64,000 nucleotides of DNA from Streptomyces broussonetiae. Its GTDB lineage: Bacteria; Actinomycetota; Actinomycetes; Streptomycetales; Streptomycetaceae. The DNA lies in the NCBI RefSeq assembly GCF_009796285.1, contig NZ_CP047020.1, forward strand, positions 6,076,001 to 6,140,000. Direction: 5' to 3'. The notes under the pieces were generated by a model. That model was given only the letters and a program-made list of their open reading frames with translations, was not told the DNA's origin and did no database searches. Of this stretch, positions 1-8,275 are shown piece after piece. The stretch's first letter is position 1. Each line of letters starts with the position of its first letter. Made by a program: the position numbers and the translations under genes.

Positions 1-2
1 GG

Positions 3-803
3 GCGTGCGATCCGGCGACGGCCGCCCAGCTCAAGCGGGAGTTCGGCTTGGACAAGCCGGTCTGGCAGCAGTACGCGACCTACATGGGCAACGTCTTCAC
101 CGGCGACTTCGGTACGGCGTTCAACGGGCAGAAGGTCACCGAGCTGATGTCGTCGGCGTTCCCCGTCACGATCCGGCTGACCGTCGTGGCCATCCTCTTC
201 GAGATCGTCGTCGGGATCGCGCTGGGCGTGGTGACGGGCCTGCGCCGCGGCCGGCCCGTCGACACCGGTGTCCTGCTCGGCACCCTGGTGGTCATCTCCG
301 TGCCCACCTTCGTCACCGGTCTGCTGCTGCAGCTGCTGCTCGGCGTGGAGTGGGGCTGGGTCAGGCCGTCCGTCTCGCCGGCCGCGGCGTTCGACGAGCT
401 GATCGTGCCGGGGCTGGTGCTCGCCTCGGTCTCGCTGGCCTACGTCACCCGGCTCACCCGCACCTCGATCGCCGAGAACAAGCGGTCCGACTACGTCCGT
501 ACGGCCATCGCCAAGGGCCTGCCCAGACACCGGGTCGTCGTACGCCACCTGCTGCGCAACTCGCTCATCCCCGTGGTCACCTTCATCGGCACCGACATCG
601 GCGCGCTGATGGGCGGCGCGATCGTCACCGAGCGCATCTTCAACATCCACGGCGTCGGCTACCAGCTCTACCAGGGCATCCTGCGCCAGAACACCCAGAC
701 GGTCGTCGGTTTCGTGACGGTCCTCGTGCTGGTCTTCCTGGTCGCCAACCTCCTCGTCGACCTCCTGTACGCCGTACTCGACCCGAGGATCCGCTATGCC
801 TGA
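3..803 (+). CDS. Peptide ABC transporter permease, DppB/OppB type (5' end outside window)
   Basis: Inner-membrane permease of a dipeptide/oligopeptide importer. The 266 visible residues hold about five hydrophobic segments and the permease EAA-type cytoplasmic loop (region AKGLPRHRVVVRHLLRNS) that docks on the ATPase. The gene runs in from upstream, so the N-terminal membrane segment is missing here. It ends with DPRIRYA, typical of DppB proteins. The next permease gene starts inside its last 8 bases (ATG at 796, stop at 801-803), so the two are translationally coupled. Upstream there should be a solute-binding lipoprotein gene. The substrate cannot be told from sequence; in Streptomyces such loci include BldK-like oligopeptide importers. 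Confidence 0.93.
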   Translation, partial: ACDPATAAQLKREFGLDKPVWQQYATYMGNVFTGDFGTAFNGQKVTELMSSAFPVTIRLTVVAILFEIVVGIALGVVTGLRRGRPVDTGVLLGTLVVISVPTFVTGLLLQLLLGVEWGWVRPSVSPAAAFDELIVPGLVLASVSLAYVTRLTRTSIAENKRSDYVRTAIAKGLPRHRVVVRHLLRNSLIPVVTFIGTDIGALMGGAIVTERIFNIHGVGYQLYQGILRQNTQTVVGFVTVLVLVFLVANLLVDLLYAVLDPRIRYA

Positions 804-1779
804 GCAGCCGCCGTACGAACCCGAGGGCGTGATCGCCGGTACCGGCATGGGCGGCGCGATGGACCTCGCGGCGAGCGAGGCGACGACGCTCGAGAAGACC
901 CCCGGAGGTCCCGAGGGCACCGGGCCCGCGGCCAAGCCGCGCTCCCTGTGGTCCGACGCCTGGCGGGACCTGCGCCGCAACCCGGTCTTCCTGCTCTCCG
1001 CGCTGGTCATCGTCTTCCTGGTCGTCATCTCCCTGTGGCCCTCGGCGATCGCCTCCGGCTCCCCGCTGACCTGCGACCTGGCCAGGGCCCAGGACGGCTC
1101 GGGACCGGGCGCCCCCTTCGGGTACGACGGCCAGGGCTGCAACGTCTACACACGCACCGTCTACGGCGCCCGTACGTCCGTCACGGTCGGCGTGCTGGCC
1201 ACGCTGGGGGTGGCGGTCCTGGGCTCGGTGCTGGGCGGTCTGGCGGGCTATTTCGGCGGGGCGTGGGACGCGATCCTGTCCCGGATCACCGACATCTTCT
1301 TCGCGATCCCGGTGGTCCTGGGCGGTCTCGTCCTCCTGTCCGTGGTGACGAGCAACACGGTCTGGCCGGTGATCGGATTCATGGTGCTGCTCGGATGGCC
1401 GCAGATCTCCCGGATCGCCCGCGGCTCGGTCATCACCGCCAAGCAGAACGACTACGTCCAGGCCGCCCGTGCCCTCGGCGCCTCCGACAGCCGCATCCTG
1501 CTGCGCCACATCGCGCCCAACGCCGTGGCCCCCGTCATCGTCGTGGCGACGATCGCGCTCGGCACCTACATCGCCCTGGAGGCAACCCTGTCGTACCTCG
1601 GCGTGGGCCTCAAACCGCCCAGCGTCTCCTGGGGCATCGACATCTCCGCCGCCTCCCCCTACGTCCGCAACGCCCCCCACGCCCTCCTGTGGCCCTCCGG
1701 GGCCCTCGCCGTCACGGTCCTGGCCTTCATCATGCTGGGCGACGCGGTCCGCGACGCCCTCGATCCCAAGCTGAGGTGA
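796..1779 (+). CDS. Peptide ABC transporter permease, DppC/OppC type
   Basis: Second permease subunit, 327 residues. A long hydrophilic N-terminus (about 1-65) precedes the first membrane helix near residues 66-90, then an external segment with two cysteines, and a BPD_transp_1 domain with the EAA loop (DYVQAARALGASDSRILLRH) and the family sequence TLSYLGVGLKPPSVSWG. It overlaps the upstream permease by 8 bp. The last 45 bases of the gene are repeated almost exactly 208 bp downstream, just before the ATPase gene (see repeat entries), so the junction to the ATPase genes has been remodelled. Confidence 0.94.
   Translation: MPEQPPYEPEGVIAGTGMGGAMDLAASEATTLEKTPGGPEGTGPAAKPRSLWSDAWRDLRRNPVFLLSALVIVFLVVISLWPSAIASGSPLTCDLARAQDGSGPGAPFGYDGQGCNVYTRTVYGARTSVTVGVLATLGVAVLGSVLGGLAGYFGGAWDAILSRITDIFFAIPVVLGGLVLLSVVTSNTVWPVIGFMVLLGWPQISRIARGSVITAKQNDYVQAARALGASDSRILLRHIAPNAVAPVIVVATIALGTYIALEATLSYLGVGLKPPSVSWGIDISAASPYVRNAPHALLWPSGALAVTVLAFIMLGDAVRDALDPKLR
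1735..1779 (+). repeat. Direct repeat copy 1: 3' end of the permease gene
   Basis: The last 45 bases of the DppC-type permease gene (encoding LGDAVRDALDPKLR and the stop) recur at 1943-1987 with a single mismatch (ctg here, ccg there). Both copies keep the same reading frame relative to their stop codon. Such a long near-identical direct repeat points to a recent local duplication. Confidence 0.95.
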
Positions 1780-1994
1780 GGATGTGACGGTCCTTGAAGA
1801 GCAGGGAGCGCGTGGAGGTCCGTGCCCGGGGCGGGGCCGGGTGGCGAGCGGCGGTGGAGGGGGTGGGAGAGCCCGGGGCGGGGGCGCGCCCTCGTGCGGC
1901 CCTGCCGTCCTTCCGGCGATCACTGCCCCCGGCTTCGTCAAGCTGGGCGACGCGGTCCGCGACGCCCTCGATCCCAAGCCGAGGTGATCGCGTC
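1780..1994 (+). other. Spacer created by a local duplication between permease and ATPase genes
   Basis: This 215-bp stretch separates two genes that are normally adjacent in such operons. It can be read as an open frame from GTG 1784 that ends LGDAVRDALDPKPR at 1987, but the middle is low-complexity Gly/Arg-rich sequence with no family resemblance, so I do not call a gene. Its 3' end supplies the GAGG that serves as ribosome binding site for the ATPase start at 1995. Confidence 0.6.
1943..1987 (+). repeat. Direct repeat copy 2: duplicated permease gene tail
   Basis: Second copy of the 45-base permease tail; 44 of 45 positions agree with 1735-1779. Its terminal gaggtga lies about 10 bases before the GTG start at 1995 and so provides the Shine-Dalgarno sequence of the next gene. 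Confidence 0.95.
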
Positions 1995-2978
1995 GTGCTG
2001 CTCGAAGTGCGTGACCTGCAGGTGGAGTTCCGGACCCGGGACGGGATCGCCAGGGCCGTCAACGGGGTGAGTTACGAGGTCGACGCCGGGCAGACCCTCG
2101 CCGTGCTCGGGGAGTCGGGCTCGGGGAAGTCGGTGACCGCCCAGGCCGTCATGGGGATTCTCGACATGCCGCCGGGGCGGATCAGCGGGGGGCGGATCCT
2201 CTTCCAGGGGCAGGATCTGCTGGGGCTGAAAGAAGAGGAGCGGCGGAAGATCAGGGGGGCCGGGATGGCCATGATCTTCCAGGACGCGCTGTCGGCCCTC
2301 AACCCCGTGATCTGTGTGGGGGACCAGCTGGGCGAGATGTTCGTCGTGCACCGCGGGATGTCGCGGAGGGACGCCCGGGCCAGGGCCGTCGAGCTGATGG
2401 ACCGGGTCCGGATCCCGGCCGCCGCCCAGCGGGTACAGGACTACCCCCACCAGTTCTCCGGCGGTATGCGCCAGCGCATCATGATCGCCATGGCGCTGTC
2501 CCTGGAGCCGGCGCTGATCATCGCCGACGAGCCCACCACCGCCCTCGACGTCACCGTGCAGGCCCAGGTCATGGACCTGCTCGCGGAGTTGCAGCGCGAG
2601 TACCGCATGGGACTGATCCTCATCACGCACGATCTGGGGGTCGTGGCGGACGTGGCCGACCGGATCGCCGTCATGTACGCGGGGCGGATCGTCGAGAACG
2701 CACCCGTCCACGACATCTACAAGGCGCCCGCCCACCCCTACACCCGGGGCCTGCTGGACTCCATCCCGCGCCTCGACCAGAAGGGCCAGGAGCTGTACGC
2801 CATCAAGGGCCTGCCGCCGAACCTGATGAACATCCCGCCCGGCTGCGCCTTCCACCCCCGCTGCCCGATGGCCCGGGACGTCTGCCGCACGGAGGTACCT
2901 CCGCTGTACGAGGTCGGCGAACACCGGGGCAGCGCCTGCCACTTCTGGAGGGAGTGCCTGCATGGCCCCGAGCAGTGA
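1995..2978 (+). CDS. Peptide ABC transporter ATP-binding protein, DppD/OppD type
   Basis: ATPase subunit, 327 residues from GTG 1995, chosen because GAGG sits about 10 bases upstream and homologues begin with a short LLEVRDLxVEF stretch. Walker A GESGSGKS at residues 39-46, signature FSGGMRQ at 154-160, Walker B LIIADEP at 174-180, and the oligopeptide-transporter C-terminal domain with GCAFHPRCP. It powers import with the second ATPase, whose gene overlaps it by 17 bp. Upstream in-frame sequence is open but low-complexity and is not counted. Confidence 0.94.
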   Translation: MLLEVRDLQVEFRTRDGIARAVNGVSYEVDAGQTLAVLGESGSGKSVTAQAVMGILDMPPGRISGGRILFQGQDLLGLKEEERRKIRGAGMAMIFQDALSALNPVICVGDQLGEMFVVHRGMSRRDARARAVELMDRVRIPAAAQRVQDYPHQFSGGMRQRIMIAMALSLEPALIIADEPTTALDVTVQAQVMDLLAELQREYRMGLILITHDLGVVADVADRIAVMYAGRIVENAPVHDIYKAPAHPYTRGLLDSIPRLDQKGQELYAIKGLPPNLMNIPPGCAFHPRCPMARDVCRTEVPPLYEVGEHRGSACHFWRECLHGPEQ

Positions 2979-4023
2979 GCCGATCCTGGAGGTCGACGGA
3001 CTCGTCAAGCACTACCCGCTCACCCGGGGCGTCCTCTTCAAGAAACAGGTCGGTGCCGTGAAGGCCGTCGACGGCGTCGACTTCACCCTCGGCAAGGGCG
3101 AGACCCTCGGCATCGTGGGCGAGTCGGGCTGCGGCAAGTCCACGGTCGCCAAGATGCTGTGCCACCTGGAGCGCCCGACCGCCGGCTCCATCCGGTTCAA
3201 GGGAGAGGACATCACCCGGCTGTCAGGCCGCGCCCTCAAGGCCGTACGCCGCAACATCCAGATGGTCTTCCAGGACCCGTACACCTCCCTCAACCCCCGG
3301 ATGACGGTCGGCGACATCGTCGCGGAACCGTACGACATCCACCCCGAGGCCGCGCCCAAGGGCGACCGGCGCCGCCGGGTGCAGGAACTGCTGGACGTGG
3401 TCGGCCTCAACCCGGAGTACGTCAACCGCTATCCGCACCAGTTCTCCGGCGGACAGCGCCAACGCATCGGCATCGCACGGGGTTTGGCCCTGCGCCCGGA
3501 GGTGATCGTCGCCGACGAGCCGGTGTCCGCACTGGACGTCTCCGTCCAGGCCCAGGTGATCAACCTGATGGACCGGCTCCAGTCGGAGTTCGACCTCTCC
3601 TACGTCTTCATCGCCCACGACCTGTCGATCGTGCGGCACATCTCCGACCGGGTCGCGGTGATGTACCTGGGCCGGATCGTGGAGATCGGCCGGGACGCCG
3701 AGATCTACGACCACCCCACGCACCCCTACACCCAGGCGCTGCTCTCGGCGGTCCCGATGCCCGACCCCGAGGCCCGCGACCGGCGCGAGCGGATCATCCT
3801 CACCGGTGACGTGCCCTCGCCGACGAACATCCCCTCCGGCTGCCGCTTCCGCACCCGCTGCTGGAAGGCCCAGGAGCGGTGTGCCGTGGAGGTGCCGGCG
3901 CTCGCCGTCCCCGCCGTGTTCCGGGGCACCGGCTCCCTGGCCGCGCACGACTCGGCCTGCCACTTCGCCGCGGAACGGCAGGCGGTCACGGGGGAGGGCG
4001 GGCGGCGCAACGGGCCCGCGTGA
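2962..4023 (+). CDS. Peptide ABC transporter ATP-binding protein, DppF/OppF type
   Basis: Second ATPase, 353 residues, ATG preceded by a strong ggaggga. Walker A GESGCGKS at residues 53-60, signature FSGGQRQR, Walker B VIVADEP, and a C-terminal oligopeptide domain with GCRFRTRC. It completes an operon of the order permease-permease-ATPase-ATPase. The C-terminal tail after CHFAAERQ is Gly/Arg-rich and unlikely to be functional. No clear terminator follows; the next gene is on the opposite strand. Confidence 0.94.
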   Translation: MAPSSEPILEVDGLVKHYPLTRGVLFKKQVGAVKAVDGVDFTLGKGETLGIVGESGCGKSTVAKMLCHLERPTAGSIRFKGEDITRLSGRALKAVRRNIQMVFQDPYTSLNPRMTVGDIVAEPYDIHPEAAPKGDRRRRVQELLDVVGLNPEYVNRYPHQFSGGQRQRIGIARGLALRPEVIVADEPVSALDVSVQAQVINLMDRLQSEFDLSYVFIAHDLSIVRHISDRVAVMYLGRIVEIGRDAEIYDHPTHPYTQALLSAVPMPDPEARDRRERIILTGDVPSPTNIPSGCRFRTRCWKAQERCAVEVPALAVPAVFRGTGSLAAHDSACHFAAERQAVTGEGGRRNGPA

Positions 4024-4049
4024 GCGGGGCACGGCAGTGGCGGGTACGA

Positions 4050-4092
4050 CCGGACACGGCTGCGGGCGGTGGCGGCCGGACACGGCTGCGGG
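4050..4092 (+). repeat. Short direct repeat in convergent intergenic region
   Basis: The 17-base word ccggacacggctgcggg occurs at 4050-4066 and 4076-4092. It lies in the 194-bp gap between the transporter operon and the convergent peptidase gene. No function is evident. Confidence 0.7.
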
Positions 4093-4217
4093 CCGGGACG
4101 ACATGGCGCGTCCCGGCCCGCTCACGGCACCCGCACGGCCGTACGCTGATCAGACTTCCGCGTCCGTATATCGCCCCGGCTTCCGTGGAGTTGCCTGTGT
4201 GTTAACGCGGTCGCCGG

Positions 4218-6344
4218 TCATTTTCCCTGGTGGGGAAGGGAACGCCGCAGGAAGTCCAGCTGGAGCCGGAGCAGGTTCTCGGCGACGGTCTCCTGCGGGG
4301 TCATGTGCGTCACCCCGGACAGCGGCAGCACCTCGTGCGGGCGGCCGGCGGCGAGCAGGGCGGAGGACAGCCTCAGGGAGTGGGCGACCACCACATTGTC
4401 GTCCGCCAGGCCATGGATGATCATCATCGGCCGGTGCGGCTCGGCGGGGTCGACCAGACCGGCGTCGTCCACCACCGAGTTGCGGTGGTAGACCTCCGGC
4501 CGCTGTTCCGGGTCGCCGAGATAGCGCTCCTGGTAGTGGGTGTCGTACAGCCTGAGGTCGGTGACCGGTGCGCCGACGATCGCCGCGTGGAAGACGTCCG
4601 GCCGGCGCAGTGCCGCCAGTGCCGCCAGGTATCCGCCGAAGGACCAGCCCCGGATCGCCACCCGGTCCAGATCCAGCGGGAACTGCCCGGCGAGCGCGTG
4701 CAGTGCTGCCACCTGGTCCTCCAGGGCGACGGCCGCGACCTCGTCCCGGATCGACTTCTCCCAGGCCGGCGAGCGCCCCGGGGTGCCCCGCCCGTCGGCG
4801 ACGATCACCGCGAAGCCCTGGTCGGCGAACCACTGCGAGGTGAGATGGGGGTTGTGCGCGGCGACCACCCGCTGGCCGTGCGGACCGCCGTAGGGGTCCA
4901 GCAACACCGGCAGGGGAGTGTCGTCGGGGTAGTCCCGTGGCATAAGCACGGCGCACGGAATTCGACGTGCGCCCCCCTCGATCAGGGTCACCCGGGGGGA
5001 CAAACCGGGATCTTCGGCGTACGACCGGACAGTGACCGCCGGTTTTCCGTCACGCAGCACCTGCGCCCGGGTGCCCGGCCGGTCCAGGGTCGCGGAGACG
5101 AGCACCGTCACACCGCCCGCTCGTACCGCCGTGTGCACACCAGGCTCCTGCGACACACGTTCCAGGCCCAGTTCGTTCACGCGGTACACATGAACTTCGC
5201 CAATTTCCCTGGCATGTGCCTCCTCGCCCGCGGAGGCGGAAACCAGTACGTCGTCCGCGCCCACGTCCAATACCGCCCGGACGTGCAACTGGTCGCTGGT
5301 CAGCGGCCGTTCGCCGACCGCGAGCACCCGGGCGCCGCCCTCGTCCGCGATACGGACAAGCTGCCCGGAGGGGCTCCAGCAGGGCACCCCAGGGAAAAGT
5401 TCCAGCCAAATCGGATCTTCATCCGCGTGCACCATCCGGGTGGCACCCGTCTCCGGGTCCACCGCCAGGAACAGCTGGCTGCGCTGGTCCCGCGCCTGCA
5501 CCAGCAGCAGCGGCGCACCCGCCGCTGACCAGTGCACATGCGCCAGATACGGATAGCGGGCCCGATCCCACGCGACCTCCGTGCGCAGCCCGTCGAGGCC
5601 CAGTACGAACAGACGTACGTCCGCGTTCGGGGTGCCGGCGGCCGGGTAGGCGACGTTAACCGGCTCACGCTCCGGGTGGGCCGGATCCGCGATCCACCAC
5701 CGCTTCACCGGCGTGTCGTCCACGCGCGCCACGAGCAGCCGGCTCCCGTCCGGCGCCCACCAAAAGCCCCGTGAACGCCCCATCTCCTCGGCCGCGATGA
5801 ACTCCGCCAGGCCGTAACCGACGCCCTCCGACTCCGGTTCCGCAAGCGCCCGGTCCTGCTCCCCGTCGGCTCCCACGACCCGCAGTGCGCCCTGTGCGAC
5901 GTACGCGATGTGCCGGCCGTCGGGGGCGGGGCGCGGGTCGATCACCGGTCCCGGGACGCGGAGTTCGCGCGTCGTGCCGGCCCGCAGCTCGGCCGTGAAG
6001 AGCCGTCCTGACAAGGCGAAAGACGCCAACTCCAGGGCGGTGTCGGTGGCGTAGCCGACGATCCCGGCACCTCCCTCCCGGCTGCGTTCCCGGCGCGCCC
6101 GCTCCTCGGCCGACAGCTCCTCGAGGGCGCCGTCGAGAAGGGCGCGCGGATCGGCCGCCGGGCGCTCGGTGCCGTCCGGAAGGTCCAGGATCCACAGGGA
6201 GTTGGCCCGGTCGGTGCCGGAGCCGGAGCGCAGGAACGCGACACGCGAACCGTCGGGCGCCACGGTGAACGAACGCGGCGCGCCGAGCGTGAACCGCTGT
6301 GTCCGGGCGTGCCGTCGGGGGAAGGAGTCAGCCTCGGTCGTCAT
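4218..6344 (-). CDS. S9-family prolyl oligopeptidase / dipeptidyl peptidase
   Basis: Serine peptidase of the DPP-IV/acylaminoacyl-peptidase type, 708 residues from ATG 6344 (MTTEADSFPRRH); an ORF extends a further 26 codons upstream but homologues start near here. The N-terminal about 430 residues look like the beta-propeller that restricts access to short peptides; the C-terminal alpha/beta hydrolase has GWSFGGY with nucleophile Ser568, Asp648 or 649 in GLADDNV and His680 in GVTHMT. No signal peptide, so probably cytosolic. It converges on the peptide importer operon, consistent with processing imported peptides, which is inference. Confidence 0.92.
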   Translation of the reverse strand: MTTEADSFPRRHARTQRFTLGAPRSFTVAPDGSRVAFLRSGSGTDRANSLWILDLPDGTERPAADPRALLDGALEELSAEERARRERSREGGAGIVGYATDTALELASFALSGRLFTAELRAGTTRELRVPGPVIDPRPAPDGRHIAYVAQGALRVVGADGEQDRALAEPESEGVGYGLAEFIAAEEMGRSRGFWWAPDGSRLLVARVDDTPVKRWWIADPAHPEREPVNVAYPAAGTPNADVRLFVLGLDGLRTEVAWDRARYPYLAHVHWSAAGAPLLLVQARDQRSQLFLAVDPETGATRMVHADEDPIWLELFPGVPCWSPSGQLVRIADEGGARVLAVGERPLTSDQLHVRAVLDVGADDVLVSASAGEEAHAREIGEVHVYRVNELGLERVSQEPGVHTAVRAGGVTVLVSATLDRPGTRAQVLRDGKPAVTVRSYAEDPGLSPRVTLIEGGARRIPCAVLMPRDYPDDTPLPVLLDPYGGPHGQRVVAAHNPHLTSQWFADQGFAVIVADGRGTPGRSPAWEKSIRDEVAAVALEDQVAALHALAGQFPLDLDRVAIRGWSFGGYLAALAALRRPDVFHAAIVGAPVTDLRLYDTHYQERYLGDPEQRPEVYHRNSVVDDAGLVDPAEPHRPMMIIHGLADDNVVVAHSLRLSSALLAAGRPHEVLPLSGVTHMTPQETVAENLLRLQLDFLRRSLPHQGK

Positions 6345-6508
6345 ACCCCGACCATATTGGCCATGCGCCCCCTTGTGCGGCCGTGCGCCGAGCGATGCGC
6401 GAGCACGGATAGTTATGATCACTACCGCTGTGTGGGTATGAACCTGCTGGCGTCTGCGTGGACTTGGTCAACTGATCCGGATCTGGCGACTTTTGGAGGT
6501 GAGCCGCC

Positions 6509-6703
6509 GTGGCACTCTCGATTTCGGCGGTGGTGCTGCTGGCGATCATCGTCTTCCTGCTGATCAAGAAGTCGGGGCTGAAGGGCGGGCACGCGGTCAT
6601 CTGCGTCCTGCTCGGCTTCTATCTCGCCTCCTCGACCATCGCGCCCACGATCAGCCAGCTCACGACGAGCGTGGCCAGCATGATCAGCAGCGTCAAGTTC
6701 TGA
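6509..6703 (+). CDS. Small hydrophobic membrane protein (conserved hypothetical)
   Basis: 64 residues from GTG 6509 with ggaggtgag ideally placed upstream. Two hydrophobic segments (about residues 4-19 and 28-45) separated by a short basic stretch KKSGLKGG suggest a two-helix membrane protein. It lies 103 bp before mshB on the same strand. I recall similar small proteins in Streptomyces but know no function. Confidence 0.75.
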   Translation: MALSISAVVLLAIIVFLLIKKSGLKGGHAVICVLLGFYLASSTIAPTISQLTTSVASMISSVKF

Positions 6704-6806
6704 GACGCCCTGCGCCGCTGCCGGGTCTCCGGCGGCCTGCGCCGGTGTCCTTCGACGGCCGCGTGTGCCGGGGCCGCTGTCGCGGGTACCTCGTAGGGTG
6801 GGTCCC

Positions 6807-7667
6807 ATGACGGAACTGCCAGCCCGTCGTCTGCTGCTGGTGCACGCGCACCCGGACGACGAGTCGATCAACAACGGCGCGACCATGGCCAGGTACGCGG
6901 CCGAGGGTGCCCACGTGACCCTGGTCACCTGCACCCTCGGTGAGCGCGGCGAGGTCATTCCGCCCGAGCTGCGGCATCTGACCGGTGCCGCGCTGGGCAT
7001 GCACCGGCGCGGCGAGCTGGCCGCCGCCGTGCGCGCGCTCGGGGTGGGCGACGCCCGCCTCCTCGGCGGCGCGGGCCGCTACGGCGACTCCGGGATGATG
7101 GGCCTGCCCGACAACGAGGACCGCGGCTGCTTCTGGCAGGCCGACGTCGACGAGGCCGCCGGGCACCTGGCCGAGGTGATCCTGGAGGTCCGCCCCCAGG
7201 TCCTCGTGACCTACGACGACAACGGCGGCTACGGCCACCCGGACCACATCCAGGCCCACCGCGTCGCGATGCGCGCCGTCGACCTCGCGGCCGAGCGCGG
7301 CCACCGGATCGCCAAGGTCTACTGGAACCGCGTACCGCGCTCCGTCGCCGAGGCCGCCTTCGAGCGCCTGCAGGACGAGCTGCCCGCACTGCCGTTCGAC
7401 AAGAGCGCCTCCGTGGCCGACGTCCCGGGCGTGGTGGGCGACGAGCGGATCACCACCGCGGTGGAGGGCACCGCCCACGCGGCCGCCAAGGCCGCCGCGA
7501 TGCGCGCCCATGTCACCCAGATCGACGTGGCCGAGCCCTACTTCGCGCTCTCGAACGACCTGGCCCAGCCGCTGTTCACCACCGAGTACTACGAACTGGT
7601 GCGCGGCACGGCCGAGAGTGGGGAGAGCGACCTGTTCGCCGGTCTCGGCCTTGAGGAGACGTCATGA
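6807..7667 (+). CDS. mshB: N-acetyl-GlcN-inositol deacetylase MshB (mycothiol biosynthesis)
   Basis: Zinc-dependent deacetylase that converts GlcNAc-Ins to GlcN-Ins, the second deprotection step of mycothiol synthesis in the cytosol. 286 residues from ATG 6807. The LmbE/PIG-L family motif AHPDDE gives His15 and Asp18 as metal ligands, and GHPDH (His147) the third, the same spacing as in the M. tuberculosis enzyme. A possible in-frame earlier start at 6765 lacks a binding site. The next gene overlaps by 4 bp (ATGA). Confidence 0.95.
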   Translation: MTELPARRLLLVHAHPDDESINNGATMARYAAEGAHVTLVTCTLGERGEVIPPELRHLTGAALGMHRRGELAAAVRALGVGDARLLGGAGRYGDSGMMGLPDNEDRGCFWQADVDEAAGHLAEVILEVRPQVLVTYDDNGGYGHPDHIQAHRVAMRAVDLAAERGHRIAKVYWNRVPRSVAEAAFERLQDELPALPFDKSASVADVPGVVGDERITTAVEGTAHAAAKAAAMRAHVTQIDVAEPYFALSNDLAQPLFTTEYYELVRGTAESGESDLFAGLGLEETS

Positions 7668-8080
7668 GCAACACCGGACCGGGCTCGCTGCTCGCCCAGC
7701 CGCTGCAACGGCCCTCGGCCGGGCGGATCGCCGCATATGCCGGACTCTTCCTGCTGGGTGCCGTCGTCGGCTTCGCCGGGACGCTCGTCCAGGCCGCCTG
7801 GTTCCCCGGCGGACTGCTCCTCGCGCTCGCGGGCGCGGCCGGGCTGTTCCTCGGCGGTGCCTATGCCACCCGCGGCCGGGGCGGGGCCGTCGCTCCCGTG
7901 GCGGGCTGGATCATCGCCGTCGTACTGCTCACCACCTCGCGCCCCGAAGGCGACTTCCTGTTCGGCGCAGGAGGCGGTTCCTACCTCTTCCTGCTGGGCG
8001 GCATGGTGCTTGCTGTGATCTGTGCCACCCTTGGCGCGGGGCGGCAACCTCACGGTGATCCTGTCCGACTTGGCAAGTGA
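7664..8080 (+). CDS. DUF6113-like membrane protein
   Basis: 138 residues, about four membrane helices (near 22-45, 48-68, 75-92, 104-124), N-terminus cytosolic by charge. It overlaps mshB by ATGA, so the two are cotranslated, and this pairing is, as I recall, conserved in actinobacteria. Family number is from memory. Function unknown; a role tied to mycothiol metabolism is only suggested by the coupling. Confidence 0.8.
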   Translation: MSNTGPGSLLAQPLQRPSAGRIAAYAGLFLLGAVVGFAGTLVQAAWFPGGLLLALAGAAGLFLGGAYATRGRGGAVAPVAGWIIAVVLLTTSRPEGDFLFGAGGGSYLFLLGGMVLAVICATLGAGRQPHGDPVRLGK

Positions 8081-8190
8081 CGTACCACTTCGCCGTGCGG
8101 CGCACGTGCGAGTCCGGTGTGGGTTTCCTCAGCGGTCATGGGATAAGCGCCAGAGGCGGCCAGTATGGTGGTGCGCGCCGCCGAGCCGCC

Positions 8191-8228
8191 CGAGCTCTCG
8201 ACTTCGCTCGAGTTGGGGGGACCCCCAA
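8191..8228. repeat. Twin-hairpin intergenic element
   Basis: Two adjacent small hairpins: ctcga/tcgag (8197-8201 and 8208-8212, six-base loop) followed at once by ttggggg/cccccaa (8213-8219 and 8222-8228, two-base loop). The element lies about 50 bp before the start of the next gene. Similar G-run/C-run twin hairpins are, to my recollection, dispersed in Streptomyces intergenic regions. Confidence 0.6.
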
Positions 8229-8275
8229 AGCAGTCCGGTCGTAACGGGCGGTGGAGCCAACTGGGAGAACCTGCC

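Noticed and set aside
640..1977. Long open frame antisense to the permease genes
   Set aside because: High GC keeps antisense frames open; composition is Gly/Arg/Asp-rich and matches no family, while the plus strand has clear permease motifs.
1784..1987. 67-codon ORF between permease and ATPase
   Set aside because: Low-complexity middle and a copied permease tail; no sign of a selected protein.
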